DNA of 64,000 nucleotides from Beroe forskalii. Lineage: Eukaryota > Ctenophora > Nuda > Beroida > Beroidae. The stretch is from assembly GCA_011033025.1 (NCBI GenBank), contig WFMF01000467.1:62001-126000 (forward strand), in the 5' to 3' direction. A program made the translations under genes and the position numbers. This document shows positions 11,765 through 21,400 of this stretch, piece after piece; the stretch's first letter is position 1, and every line of letters begins with the position of its first letter. The notes under the pieces are model-generated. The model was given only the letters and a program-made list of their open reading frames with translations, was not told the origin of the DNA and did no database searches.

Positions 11765-11898
11765 ATAGAGTACTACCCCACCTCTCTGCGCTGTACTGGA
11801 GTAGGATTCCTGGCCGGGGTGGGGCAGCTCGGTAACGCGCTCGGCACCCTCCTCAGCAGGTTCACGCTCAGATACTCCATCGGCGGAGTTTACGGCAG
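11765..11898 (+). pseudogene. Duplicated SVOP-like TM11 exon (left arm)
   Basis: This 134-base exon encodes IEYYPTSLRCTGVGFLAGVG and then QLGNALGTLLSRFTLRYS and IGGVYGR. It has the E-x-(Y/F)-P-T-x-x-R signature that precedes TM11 in SVOP/SV2/SLC22 proteins. The donor is CAG|GTGAGG. One synonymous difference (AGC/AGT) separates it from the right-arm exon 18965-19098. The next exon of the real gene (TM12 and tail) is missing here; the next acceptor downstream belongs to HELLS, and splicing to it would be out of the HELLS frame. Confidence 0.85.
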
Positions 11899-12155
11899 GT
11901 GAGGAGCTATGTTGCCATGACAACCACCTTTGCAACAAGTATAACGTGCTGTGTGGCTGTCATGACAACCGCACTGTATGTGGAGCTGTCTTGTGTAATT
12001 CATTCCAATTGCAAGGCACATGATACTGCTGTGTTTTTTCAGATATTTGTTCTTTTCTATGTCCATGGTCGGCTTATTTTAACATATACTTAATTGTAGT
12101 GGCGAATCGACATATTTCATGTCACTTTTTTTGACCAATGTCTTCTTGGTTTCAG

Positions 12156-12837
12156 AACCCACAGTGTGACTCATACACACAAGATCGAGCCCATAGAATC
12201 GGGCAGCGTAACACAGATGGTATCGGTTCCTTGCTAAGAACACGATGGATCAGAAGATCGTAGAGAGGGGGATCAGCAAAAGATTCTTGGAGAAGATGGT
12301 CATTCACAAGGGTGGGAAATATCTTCTTTGTATTATTGATATTAAGAATGAGCCTTCAAAATTTTATTTAAATGTCACGAAACAGCAGTAAAAGTCAGAG
12401 TTCATATCTCGGAAACCCGTCAGGTAAATTCAAGCGCCTGGACGCCGCTGGTAGCGACCATGTCACTGAGGAGGACCTTAAGGAGCTCTTTGACAGTGAC
12501 GCTCTTAAGGCTCTCAAATCAGGTAATCTCTTCGATATTACGTGTAATCAATATTTTCACTTGTAAATGATGTTTGAAGCAAAGAGCTAATAAGGCTCAA
12601 AGGTCGAAGTGTTTGTTTCACTGGTTCACTGAATGTTTAACTTCCTTGCAGTAATTATATTGTTTGACTGACTTTCTGAATGTTTAACTTCCTTGCAGTC
12701 ATGACATTGTTTCAGACCACCAGCCTCAAGACATCCTATCTGATGCTGATTTGGCAGCTCTGCTTGACAGAGAGAATCCTCTCCCCTCTAGCAATGCTTA
12801 CACTGTAGTCGAGAGCGTTGCGACATCGCAATATTGA
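12156..12837 (+). pseudogene. HELLS: HELLS/LSH-type SNF2 helicase, last three exons (frame-broken)
   Basis: Exon A (12156-12311) encodes NPQCDSYTQDRAHRIGQRNT, which contains SNF2 helicase motif VI. After a one-base loss at about 12207-12212 it continues YRFLAKNTMDQKIVERGISK and RFLEKMVIHK, closely like the C-terminus of HELLS. Exon B (12424-12522) encodes KFKRLDAAGSDHVTEEDLKE, then LFDSDALKALKS. Exon C (12699-12837) encodes SDHQPQDILSDADLAALLDR, then ENPLPSSNAYTVVESVATSQY and a stop; ISDKDLELLLDR is the equivalent in vertebrate HELLS. The B-to-C junction is also off by one base. HELLS remodels nucleosomes to support DNA methylation. Upstream helicase exons are not seen; 7.6 kb of duplicated SVOP-like sequence lies directly upstream. 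It may be a relic, or an intact gene carrying consensus errors and a long intron whose 5' part lies outside the window. Confidence 0.82.
12631..12716 (+). repeat. Two-copy tandem duplication of the HELLS last-exon acceptor
   Basis: GAATGTTTAACTTCCTTGCAG occurs at 12631 and again at 12678, a 47-base period. Each copy is followed by related sequence: TAATTATATTGTTTGAC in copy 1 and TCATGACATTGTTTCAGAC in copy 2, which is the true exon start. The duplicated unit therefore spans the 3' splice site plus about 19 exon bases. Confidence 0.88.
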
Positions 12838-12842
12838 ATAAA
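12837..12842 (+). terminator. Polyadenylation signal AATAAA overlapping the HELLS stop
   Basis: AATAAA begins on the last base of the TGA stop (TATTGAATAAATAG). If it is used, the 3' UTR would be very short. A second AATAAA lies at about 13023. Confidence 0.4.
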
Positions 12843-14552
12843 TAGTTATAATATTCCACTCGATGGCTCGTATTCGCAAACAAGAGGTTCCTTTTAGTAA
12901 TTGGGAATATTTCGAAAGTTTGTGCTCAACTGCTCCATTTCCCTAAAAGTAAAGAAAATTCCTTGATTTGTGCATATGGACCATTGAGTCAGCATTTTTT
13001 AATTTTAACACCATTTTATACACAATAAACTTAGATTATAATTATATTTCGTTAATAATAATCGATAGCATTTTGTTATTTATTGACTATAAATTTCATA
13101 ATTGAATAAGTATTTTTAATTGTCCTTTCATTACCTAATAGTTTGTTATTTATTAAGTATTGTGACCCCCTCAATCGTGACAGTTAACTTAATCACCTTT
13201 TCAGTTTTCAGTTTTCTCATCTTGAACTTTTTCCATAAAATTCTGCTTGATCTGAATCTCTATTATTGTGACCCCAAAGACTCTGGAGATCAAGTTTATT
13301 ACTATCTTTTTATATTACAGTATTTCGTTTTTAATATTTACTAGTTTTGTGTAAGATGCTGCAGGGACTGAAACGTCAGTTTAATATCATTGATTTATGT
13401 TTAACTACGAGATAAACGCCCTGCAAATGTTAATTCAAGATGTCTATCGAGGACTCTTTTGTTTCTAAGATGTTGTTTCTGCTATTCTGTTCGTAACTCC
13501 TTTGTACCCAAGAATGGAGTGTGAACTGATTTTGCAGTCAAATAAACTGGAAATAAATGAAGTGGATTAATTTATTTTTTAAAATTTTGTGGCGAGCTGA
13601 AAATCCATATCTCAGGCCCGACAACTATCACACAAAAGAACAAATCTCCTAATGTGTGACAATCTGAAGCACTGTGTGTGACGGTGCCCATTGTTCTAAA
13701 CGTGCTAATAATTTCATTAAAATTCAAAAGCTCCGTCTCCTGCCCCATCTGTGAGGAGCAGTTGGCACCTCTCCTTCCCTTCTCGTAGATCAACCCATTT
13801 AAAATTAGCAGTACCACTGTAGCAGGGTGTTACTTCGCAGATTTCTGATTTACCACCTGGTTATGATGCTTCTCTGCTGAGATACGCATTCACATGCTGT
13901 CACCACACATCTGGTGATAAACTCGAGGTTCAGTTTATTTCGATACGTTTTCTATCACCTCGCTATGAAGTACAGTGCGAAATTTCTTGACACTTAACAG
14001 AATTGAACCTTCTCCCCCAAGGCTGATAAGGTGATACTTGAGAATGACTATAATACGTAACCTCCAACATCTACCATCATCTTGTGCACTGACTAACTAT
14101 GTCCCCTCACCAATCAATGTCTTCCTCATTACCCTTTTAATGACTCCTCTATTTGCCTAATTCGCAATAAGTTGAATGGTTTTCTCCCTAACTAAGATAT
14201 GTACTCATGGATGATGAAGCCCGCTCCTTTAATTGAATATTGAAATTTAAAAAGCTCCACTGATTGCATAGTTCTGGTAATATTGTGTTTTTATTCATGC
14301 TGAAGCAGCTGAGTATTATGGCATTAAGAAACTCGAAGGCGAGGGCTGAGTTTAGATTTTCTTGTCTGTTTGGCAATATTTTCCCACTTTGCAGTTGGTC
14401 AGGTTATTACGCACTGTTTGCACCATAATTTTAGAAATGTCGGAGCGCACACCCGGTGTATGATAATGTGTTTGTAGGATAGCAGGGTGGGCGTCCCATG
14501 TTTATCGTTTACCTTTTTTGAGAAATGTGAGCACGGTGCAGGAATGTAGGAT
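12843..14552. other. AT-rich intergenic DNA, no gene seen
   Basis: The short open frames in this stretch have no recognisable motifs or splice context. No tandem repeats or terminal inverted repeats were identified. Confidence 0.5.
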
Positions 14553-15386
14553 ATGGGCGCCTGGTTTATCGCTGTTGTGGTTGGTGTTGCAGTTCTTTCC
14601 TTCGACCAAGGTAAGACGGCTCTGCGACAAGTAGCTGCTTTAACTAATGGCATACTGCCAGCCTCTTGAACACCTATTTAGGGGCAGTGAGCGGCTCTTA
14701 CCAAAAATACCCGCTCGCAAACATCCTCATGCCCTTCTCATAGTTTGCTTTAACTGATAGTGAAACCCACTACCATAACAAATCATCATGAAAAATTACG
14801 CATAAAAATCTGCAACGTTTCAGCATCAGCTGACACCAGCATTGCACTGTTTTCTGACGTTTGTTCACCGAAGGATTATCCGGAGGGTACATTCTACGTC
14901 TGTCAAGCGAGTAAAGTACCCCAAGTTTACACCCAATTCCACCTCTACCTCAACAAAACCGACCTCTCACCGGGGGAGACTTGCGCTATGGTTTTCAACC
15001 TTCTTAGAAGTAGAACCCACGAAATAACTGCAGCTTACCAACTCAAGTTCTGGATATCGATCCCTTTCGTCTACAAGGGGAAAATCTCTCAAAGTAACCG
15101 CTATGAGCACGACGCCACTGAGGCCATCCGAGGGGAGTATGGTCGAATGTATGACATGCCGGGACTCCTGATGGACACCGCCAACGTCATCGTCATTGAG
15201 ATACGCTCTCGAAGCATCGGTGTAACGATTAATGGCGTTCCTCTCCTGCCGAGCTTCAAATACGCTCTTCTGGATATCGTGGGTGATCTCGGCAGGGCAT
15301 TTTCCATACGGACAATTGGGCGTTGCGTCACCTACGACATGCAACAGAGCTTCACGCTCTCCTTCGGTGGGTACCACTATACCTAA
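14553..15386 (+). CDS. Small secreted protein, two exons, family not recognised
   Basis: Exon 1 (14553-14610) encodes MGAWFIAVVVVGVAVLSFDQ, a clear signal peptide, and ends at the donor CAAG|GTAAGA in phase 1. Exon 2 starts at 14761 after ACTGATAG and continues VKPTTITNHHEKLRIKICNV in the matching phase, to a stop at 15384-15386. The product is about 228 residues. Beyond the leader it has only four cysteines, the N-glycosylation candidates NVS and NKT, and alternating hydrophobic segments (FHLYLN, LKFWISIPFVY, NVIVIEIRSRSIGVTINGVP) suggestive of a beta-sandwich. The VTING turn loosely resembles galectin-type folds, but the galectin sugar-binding motifs are absent, so no function is claimed. 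The acceptor lacks a strong pyrimidine tract; an alternative at 14743 is possible. Confidence 0.62.
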
Positions 15387-15389
15387 TAC

Positions 15390-15461
15390 CTGAAAATTTG
15401 CATTTTTCCTAGCTGTAGTACCTAGGGAAATTTCAAAAATAGGAAAAATGCAAATTTTCAG
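15390..15461. repeat. Perfect 22-bp inverted repeat just after the secreted-protein stop
   Basis: Bases 15390-15411 (CTGAAAATTTGCATTTTTCC then TA) are exactly complementary to 15440-15461, with a 28-base loop. The hairpin starts four bases after the stop codon. It may be a tiny MITE or a 3' UTR stem-loop. Confidence 0.85.
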
Positions 15462-16189
15462 CCCCCATCCCTTCTCAGACACCTAATGTATATTGAATCT
15501 AAAAATGCAAAACATCAAGGTGATCAGATCAGGTTTGAGGTACCATATAAACTTGAAGAATGGAGACAGGTCTGTAATATAAATAGCCCAAGAAAAATAT
15601 GTTCAACCTAATGCTCTAATGTTATAATTTAGAACTTTGGATTGTTTTGAAGTCAAAAATGTGTAAACTTAACTCAGATATCATATCAGTGCAAACCACA
15701 ATTTTAAGGAACTGTACTATGGATTTTCAGCCCACAACATTACCTGAAATTTAATAGGGTTGGCTAATTAGCCAAGTTATGCATTCTTTCAATTTTGTGT
15801 AAATGCAAATCGGTTGATAACTGATTTTTGGAACATTCTTATTTACAAAAGTGAATTACTGATAAACATTCAACAAATTGTTTCTATAAGTGTTCCTGCA
15901 ATACAACTATAAATGTTGTGATATGATAATCAATTTACCTTTTTAAGTATCACTGAGTTTGCTTTCTTTAATTTCTTGTTAAATAACTTCAAAAGATTAC
16001 TCAAAATCATATCCTTATGTTTTCATGGACAACTTCAAGTTCTACACCAAGCGATTTTGGTTGTTTCCTATAATAGACATGGTTATTCCAGAACTTTCCA
16101 AGTTTCCAGTGTGGGGATTGGGAAAATCAATTTTAAGTTGAGTGGCAGCCGAGTGAAAATGAAATTAACATGAAAATTATCGGTCATGC
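15462..16189. other. AT-rich, no gene seen
   Basis: No supported coding sequence or repeat structure was found. Confidence 0.5.
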
Positions 16190-16720
16190 GAACGAATTAC
16201 TCCGAGAGTCCTCCTTGAGAGTCCTCCGTGAGTACTCCGAGAGTCCTCCCGCAGTACTCCGAGAGTCCTCCGGGAATACCTGAGAGTTCTCCGGAGTACC
16301 TGAGAGTTCTCCGGGAGTACTCCGGCAGTCGAGTCCGAGAGTTCTCTGAGAGTCCTGGGAGTACCTGAGAGTCCGGGAGTACTCTGAGAGTCCTCCTGAG
16401 TACCTGAGAGTCCTACACCGAGAGTACTCGAGAGTTCTCGGGAGTACCTGAGTTCTCCGGGAGTACTCTGAGAATCCTCCCGCAGTACCTGAGAGTCCTA
16501 TGCAGACAGGAGTCCCGGGATCGGGAATACGTGTTTAGCAAGTTGCGCACTGAGAGTCTGGAGTACTCTGAGAGTGCGCAGCCCACGTCTGGCATTGGCA
16601 AGGTTGCGCAGCCCACGTCTGGCAAGGTTTTAAAGTTCTCCGGGAGTACTTCAGCGGTGCCTCCCGCAGTACCTTTGAGAGTCCTCCCGCAGTACTCCGT
16701 GTGCGTCTCCCATGTAAACG
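16190..16720. repeat. Degenerate minisatellite of CCGAGAGTCCTCCGGGAGTA-type units
   Basis: About 20 diverged units of 18-30 bases alternate GAGAGTCCTCC, GGGAGTACTCC and CCTGAGAGTTC. Many contain the palindrome GGAGTACTCC. Near 16576-16625 the 26-base unit GCGCAGCCCACGTCTGGCA is duplicated, and it recurs in altered form at 17110-17160. Confidence 0.7.
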
Positions 16721-16779
16721 GGAGCCTTCATTATCTATGACAATGACGTCACTCAGAAAAATATAATTAAGCGCATCTA

Positions 16780-16990
16780 GCGCTTTAAGCATTAGGTTAG
16801 GGTTCGACTGGTTGGGGTTAGGATTTGTTAGGTTCAGTCTTAGGATTAAGGTTGCTCTAACCAGATCCCTAGTTTTTCGCGCGCGCGCCGCGCCTTGCTC
16901 GTTTCGCGACACCCCTGGTTAGGGGAAGGATTAAGGTTAGGGTTTTGGTTAGGGCAATGGTTTAGGTTAGGTTTAGGATACAGAAAAATT
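16780..16990. repeat. Degenerate TTAGGG-like interstitial repeats
   Basis: TTAGGGTT, GGGGTTAGG, AAGGTTAGGG and GGTTAGGTTTAGG recur on the plus strand, interrupted by a GC-rich block (CGCGCGCGCCGCGCC near 16877). A second small patch is at about 21485-21520. These are imperfect and short, so they are an interstitial telomere-like repeat and not a telomere. Confidence 0.6.
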
Positions 16991-17029
16991 GACGTTTAGA
17001 TCTGTGACGTCACTCAGAGCCGTTCATAT

Positions 17030-18096
17030 GCATGGGAGACATACCGTACTCCGAGGGTCCTATGGGACAGGGAGTACCCCGGGATCGGGAGCACGTGTTT
17101 AGCAAGTTGCGCAGGCAGTACGTCTGGCATAAGCAAGGTTGCGCAGGCAACGTCTGGCGAGGTTTTTAAGTTTTTAGCAATGGGGAAGTTAAGCGGCGCG
17201 AGCCGGCGCAACACTCACACTTCCCTTGCCTGGTGATACCAAGCCCGCTGATGCAGTTGCTAAACACGTATCCTGTTTCATGTTTGCTAAACACGTATCC
17301 TGTTTCATGTTTGCGTCGCGCGCGGCACCACGCTTCCTCAGAAGCGCCGCGCGCGTACACACACCTATGCGGGCTTAGGAACTGATGCAGCTCCGCGAGG
17401 CGGCTGCGTCACCGCTGCGCGGCACGTCGCTCGGGAGGGTCTATCTTCGATGCGATAGACAATTATAATAACAATCTGCCAATCTAACCAAATCCCCAGT
17501 TTTATACGCACGGTAGTGGAACCTTCCGAGCTCAGAGCTGCGCGGCTTGCGTCAGCGGGTCAGACCAGCAAGACCAAGTTTTTAATTTCTATGATTATAC
17601 CGAAATGAAAACCTGGCATTGTAAAACAGGTTTTACATACTCGTAGCAATATCAACATTCAAATTCCATGGCTAACATCAATTTCAAAAATGAAATAGAA
17701 ACTGAAAAATAAAATGGTATTGGTGATGGTCAAATACTCGGGTTTAAATTTAATAATAATATGTCTTGTTTATTATTGTGGCGGCGCTGATTCTCGAGAG
17801 GGTCTGTCAACGTCAGACAAATTACATCAAATAATTATTTAATATTTGCTCATTTTTGGCCGATTTCCCAAATGCCAATTTTAAATAAAAAAGATACTCA
17901 TAATCATAGAATTTACTTATTTTAATTTAGTCTTAAACTTAAAGTTAACGTTACGATGACATAAAACGTGCACTTTTCATATTCTGATTTGGTTTTGGGT
18001 GTGAACTGTGATTGTGAATTGCGAGCCGCGCGGAAAAGAGTGCTGGTATTGGTAACTGAGTAATGTAACTGGTTGTAAATAAACAGACTTTATACC
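17030..18096. other. GC-rich block then AT-rich DNA; 27-bp direct repeat; no gene
   Basis: A direct repeat of GCTAAACACGTATCCTGTTT lies at about 17258 and 17285. GC-rich sequence with many CGCG sites covers 17320-17430 and 17525-17560. No gene is supported. The remainder is AT-rich. Confidence 0.5.
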
Positions 18097-18102
18097 TTTA
18101 TT
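18097..18102 (-). terminator. Candidate polyadenylation signal of the SVOP-like gene
   Basis: TTTATT on the plus strand reads AATAAA on the minus strand, about 250 bases after the stop codon at 18356. Confidence 0.4.
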
Positions 18103-18355
18103 TCAACATGAGCAAGCATCCGCCATGAATATGAAATTAAAATAAATCATAACCAAATACCAATAACAATGTTTTTTAAACCATAACCTGATCATTGTTA
18201 GAGCAAGCAGCAATGCAAATTTAAAAGTTTAACGTACGATTCTTCTAAAAATCGAAAATGCGGGATGAACATCACCATAAATTACAATAATATCATAATT
18301 TCAAATCTGTTATAAAGCTTGAGCAAGGCGAACTAGAACTACAGTTACGACGCTG

Positions 18356-18494
18356 TCAAGTTTTACTATTGCTGAGTTTGTGATCTAAACAGTCAGTCCG
18401 CTTCCGATCGCTCATAGGCAACCGCTTAGTCTCTAGTTCGAGCATGAATGACAATACAGTGAGGAGGTTGGAGAGGAATAGGTGTATCGTCAGC
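18356..18494 (-). CDS. SVOP-like exon 12: TM12 and C-terminus
   Basis: After CACTGTTTCAG the exon encodes LTIHLFLSNLLTVLSFMLEL and then ETKRLPMSDRKRTDCLDHKL, ending SNSKT stop. It joins the TM11 exon in phase 2 (AG|G). The acidic-ETK end of TM12 is the family's usual C-terminal marker. It has no counterpart in the left arm. Confidence 0.8.
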
Positions 18495-21400
18495 CTGAAA
18501 CAGTGAATAAGTTGAGAGTCAGCAATATTTCGATTCGTCACTACTATTAAGTTCCTTAGGGGGTGTATTTATGAAGGTTGTAATTGGGGGATTTTTCGGG
18601 AAAATCCCCATATTTTTACAGACCATGACAGTTCAAAATGACGTCATTATCATATGTTCACTAGAGTAATGACTTGAGATTTGAGAAAGATCCCCAAATT
18701 ACAACCTACCAAATTTGTAAACACCAAAATTTTACTCCACATAAATACACCTCCTAAGGTATGTGTTAAACTAAGCAGACCATGGACATGGGAAAAGGAC
18801 AAATATCTGATTATCTGAAAAAGCACAGCAGTAATTATCATGTGCCAATCGGAATGACTGTCACAAAACAGCTCCACAATCCACATGCGATACAGTGCTG
18901 TTGTCATGACAGCCACACAGCACGTTGTACTTGTTGTCATGGCAACATAGCATATGCTCCTCACCTGCCGTAAACTCCGCCGATGGAGTATCTGAGCGTG
19001 AACCTACTGAGGAGGGTGCCGAGCGCGTTACCGAGCTGCCCCACCCCGGCCAGGAATCCTACTCCAGTACAGCGCAGAGAGGTGGGGTAGTACTCTATCT
19101 GAGGGGGATACCAGGGGATTAAATGGGGAGTACTCTATCTGAGGGGGATACCAGGGGATTAAATGGGGAGTACTCTATCTGAGGGGGATACCAGGGGATT
19201 AAATGGGGAGTACTCTACCTGATGGGAGACCAGGGGATTAAATGGGGAGTACTCTATCTGAGGGGGATACCAGGGGATTACTCTATCTGAGGGGATACCA
19301 GGGGATTAATCTATCTGAGCTGGGGATACCAGATACCAGGGGATTACGTGGGGTAATACTCTATCTGAGGGGGATACCAGGGAATTAAATGGGTGGTACT
19401 ATATCTGAGGGGATACCAGGGGATTGAATGGGGAGTACTCTATCTGAGGGGGATACCAGGGGATTACTCTATCTGAAGGGGATACCAGGGGATTACTCTA
19501 TCTGAGGGGATACCAGGGGATTAATCTATCTGAGCTGGGGATACCAGGGGATTACGTGGGGTAATACTCTATCTGAGGGGATACCAGGGGATTAAATGGG
19601 GAGTACTCTATCTGAGGGGGATACCAGGGGATTACTCTATCTGAGGGGATACCAGGGGATTATATGGGGTGGTATTCTATCTGAAGGGGATACCTGGGGA
19701 TTAAATGGTGTGGAACTCTATCTGAGGGGATACCAGGGGATTAAATGGGGAGTACTCTATCTGAGGGGGATACCAGGGGATTACGTGGGGTAGTACTCTA
19801 TCTGAGGGGGATACCAGGGGATTACTCTATCTGAGGGGATACCAGGGGATCAAATGGGGTGGTACTCTATCTGAGGGGATACCAGGGGATTAAATGGGGC
19901 AGTACTCTATCTGAGGGGAATACCAGGGGATTACGTGGTGGCTGGTGTAATACTATTCCAGTTTGTTTTATTTTTGTAACTGACGTCAAATTGAACACCC
20001 ATTTATCTAACAGGATCGTAGTCATTTATCTCAGATTATCAGTCTGATCCATCATAACTTTATTATAACTGTATAGTGTATGTGTCGGATCCATACGAAG
20101 TTTAAATTCAGTTAACCATCATAGAATTGAGAAATACGTTAAACAAACCATGTAAAGCCAGGAGATGGAGTAAACTGCTCCAATGGCCGTGTTGAACGCT
20201 AGACAAGTCGCGAAGACAAGCACCCAAACTCCGCCCGTAAACTTACAAATTGCGAAGAGCAACCCTGCAAAATGACATTGAGTGAGCTGGACGAACATAA
20301 AATTCAGTAAACTTAAGCGTCTCAAATGACCGAAATTTCAAATTTGTTTGACTGAAAGTGACATGATATACGCAACTTTCACCTAAATATTAGTGAGCAA
20401 AACATCACAAGGTACCAGCAAGGCAGCTAGATCCGTAAAACAGCTAAGGTTCACGTACCGTTTATAAAGGTGATGTAGAAGGCTACGTGGATGAAGGCAT
20501 CTTTCCTGGAGGTGTACTGCACTAGGAGGATGCCAATAACGAAGCCAAGCACGTAGAGGAGGTTCCTCACGGAGTTGAATAGGAAGTATCTCTTAGTGCT
20601 CTCCCTCACACAGCCTGGACAGTGGGTTTTGTGGTGGCCAAAGATTCCTCATCATCTGAATCACTTTCAAATGGTTCGTTAACTTTTCAATTTCATAGCC
20701 CTGATTACTGCAGCTTATAATGATCAAGAATGAAGGTCATTTTTATTGCGACGAATGTGATTATACAGCCAAAATTTAGACACATAACTCTTCCCTCCCG
20801 ACTCACGCGTTGTCTTATCGTCGTCGTAGGACCTGGCGAACTCGCGCAGGCTTTTACACGTGGAGATATCCGTGCAGGAGGCCGGGTTGTCAAGGGTTGC
20901 CGTGGCGTTGACGCAGTGGTTGTCATGACAACAGGTCCGCCCCTGGGAGTCGAGGGGGTTGCAAACTTCCCCATCTGCACTGCATGTCAGATCGTCGCTC
21001 CACTTCACTGGGTTAGGCGGGGGGTTAGGTGGGGGTTGGTCGGCCATTGGGGGTGGTTAGGTCATCACTCCACTTCACTGAGTATGGTGGGCGTTAGTCA
21101 AGGGGGGTATAGTGGGGGGGTTAGGTCGTCACTCCACTTCACTGATGTAGGTGGGCGTTAGTCAAGGGGGGGTGTTGGTGGGCCGTACGGGGGGGTGGTT
21201 AGGTCGCCACTCCACTTCACTGAGTATGGTGGGCGTTAGTCAAGGGGGGGGTATAGGGGGGGTGGTTAGGTCGCCACTCCACTTCACTGAGTTAGGTGGA
21301 GGTCAGTCAAGGGGGGGGTATGTGGGGGGGGGGTTAGGTCGCCACTCCACTTCACTGAGTTAGGTGGGGGTTGGTCAAGGGGGGGGGGGTATGGTGGGGG

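Noticed and set aside
11741..11938. Minus-strand frame MLQRWLSWQHSSSP.. (and its twin at 18925-19122)
   Set aside because: It is antisense to the TM11 exon; both copies appear only because the exon is duplicated.
16780..16990. Chromosome end suggested by TTAGGG-like repeats
   Set aside because: The units are imperfect, few, and surrounded by ordinary sequence and genes.
20705..21161. Plus-strand frame and extra minus frame over the Cys-rich exon
   Set aside because: They are shadows of exon 8 and its acceptor array; the chosen frame joins the neighbours in phase and has the conserved-looking cysteines.
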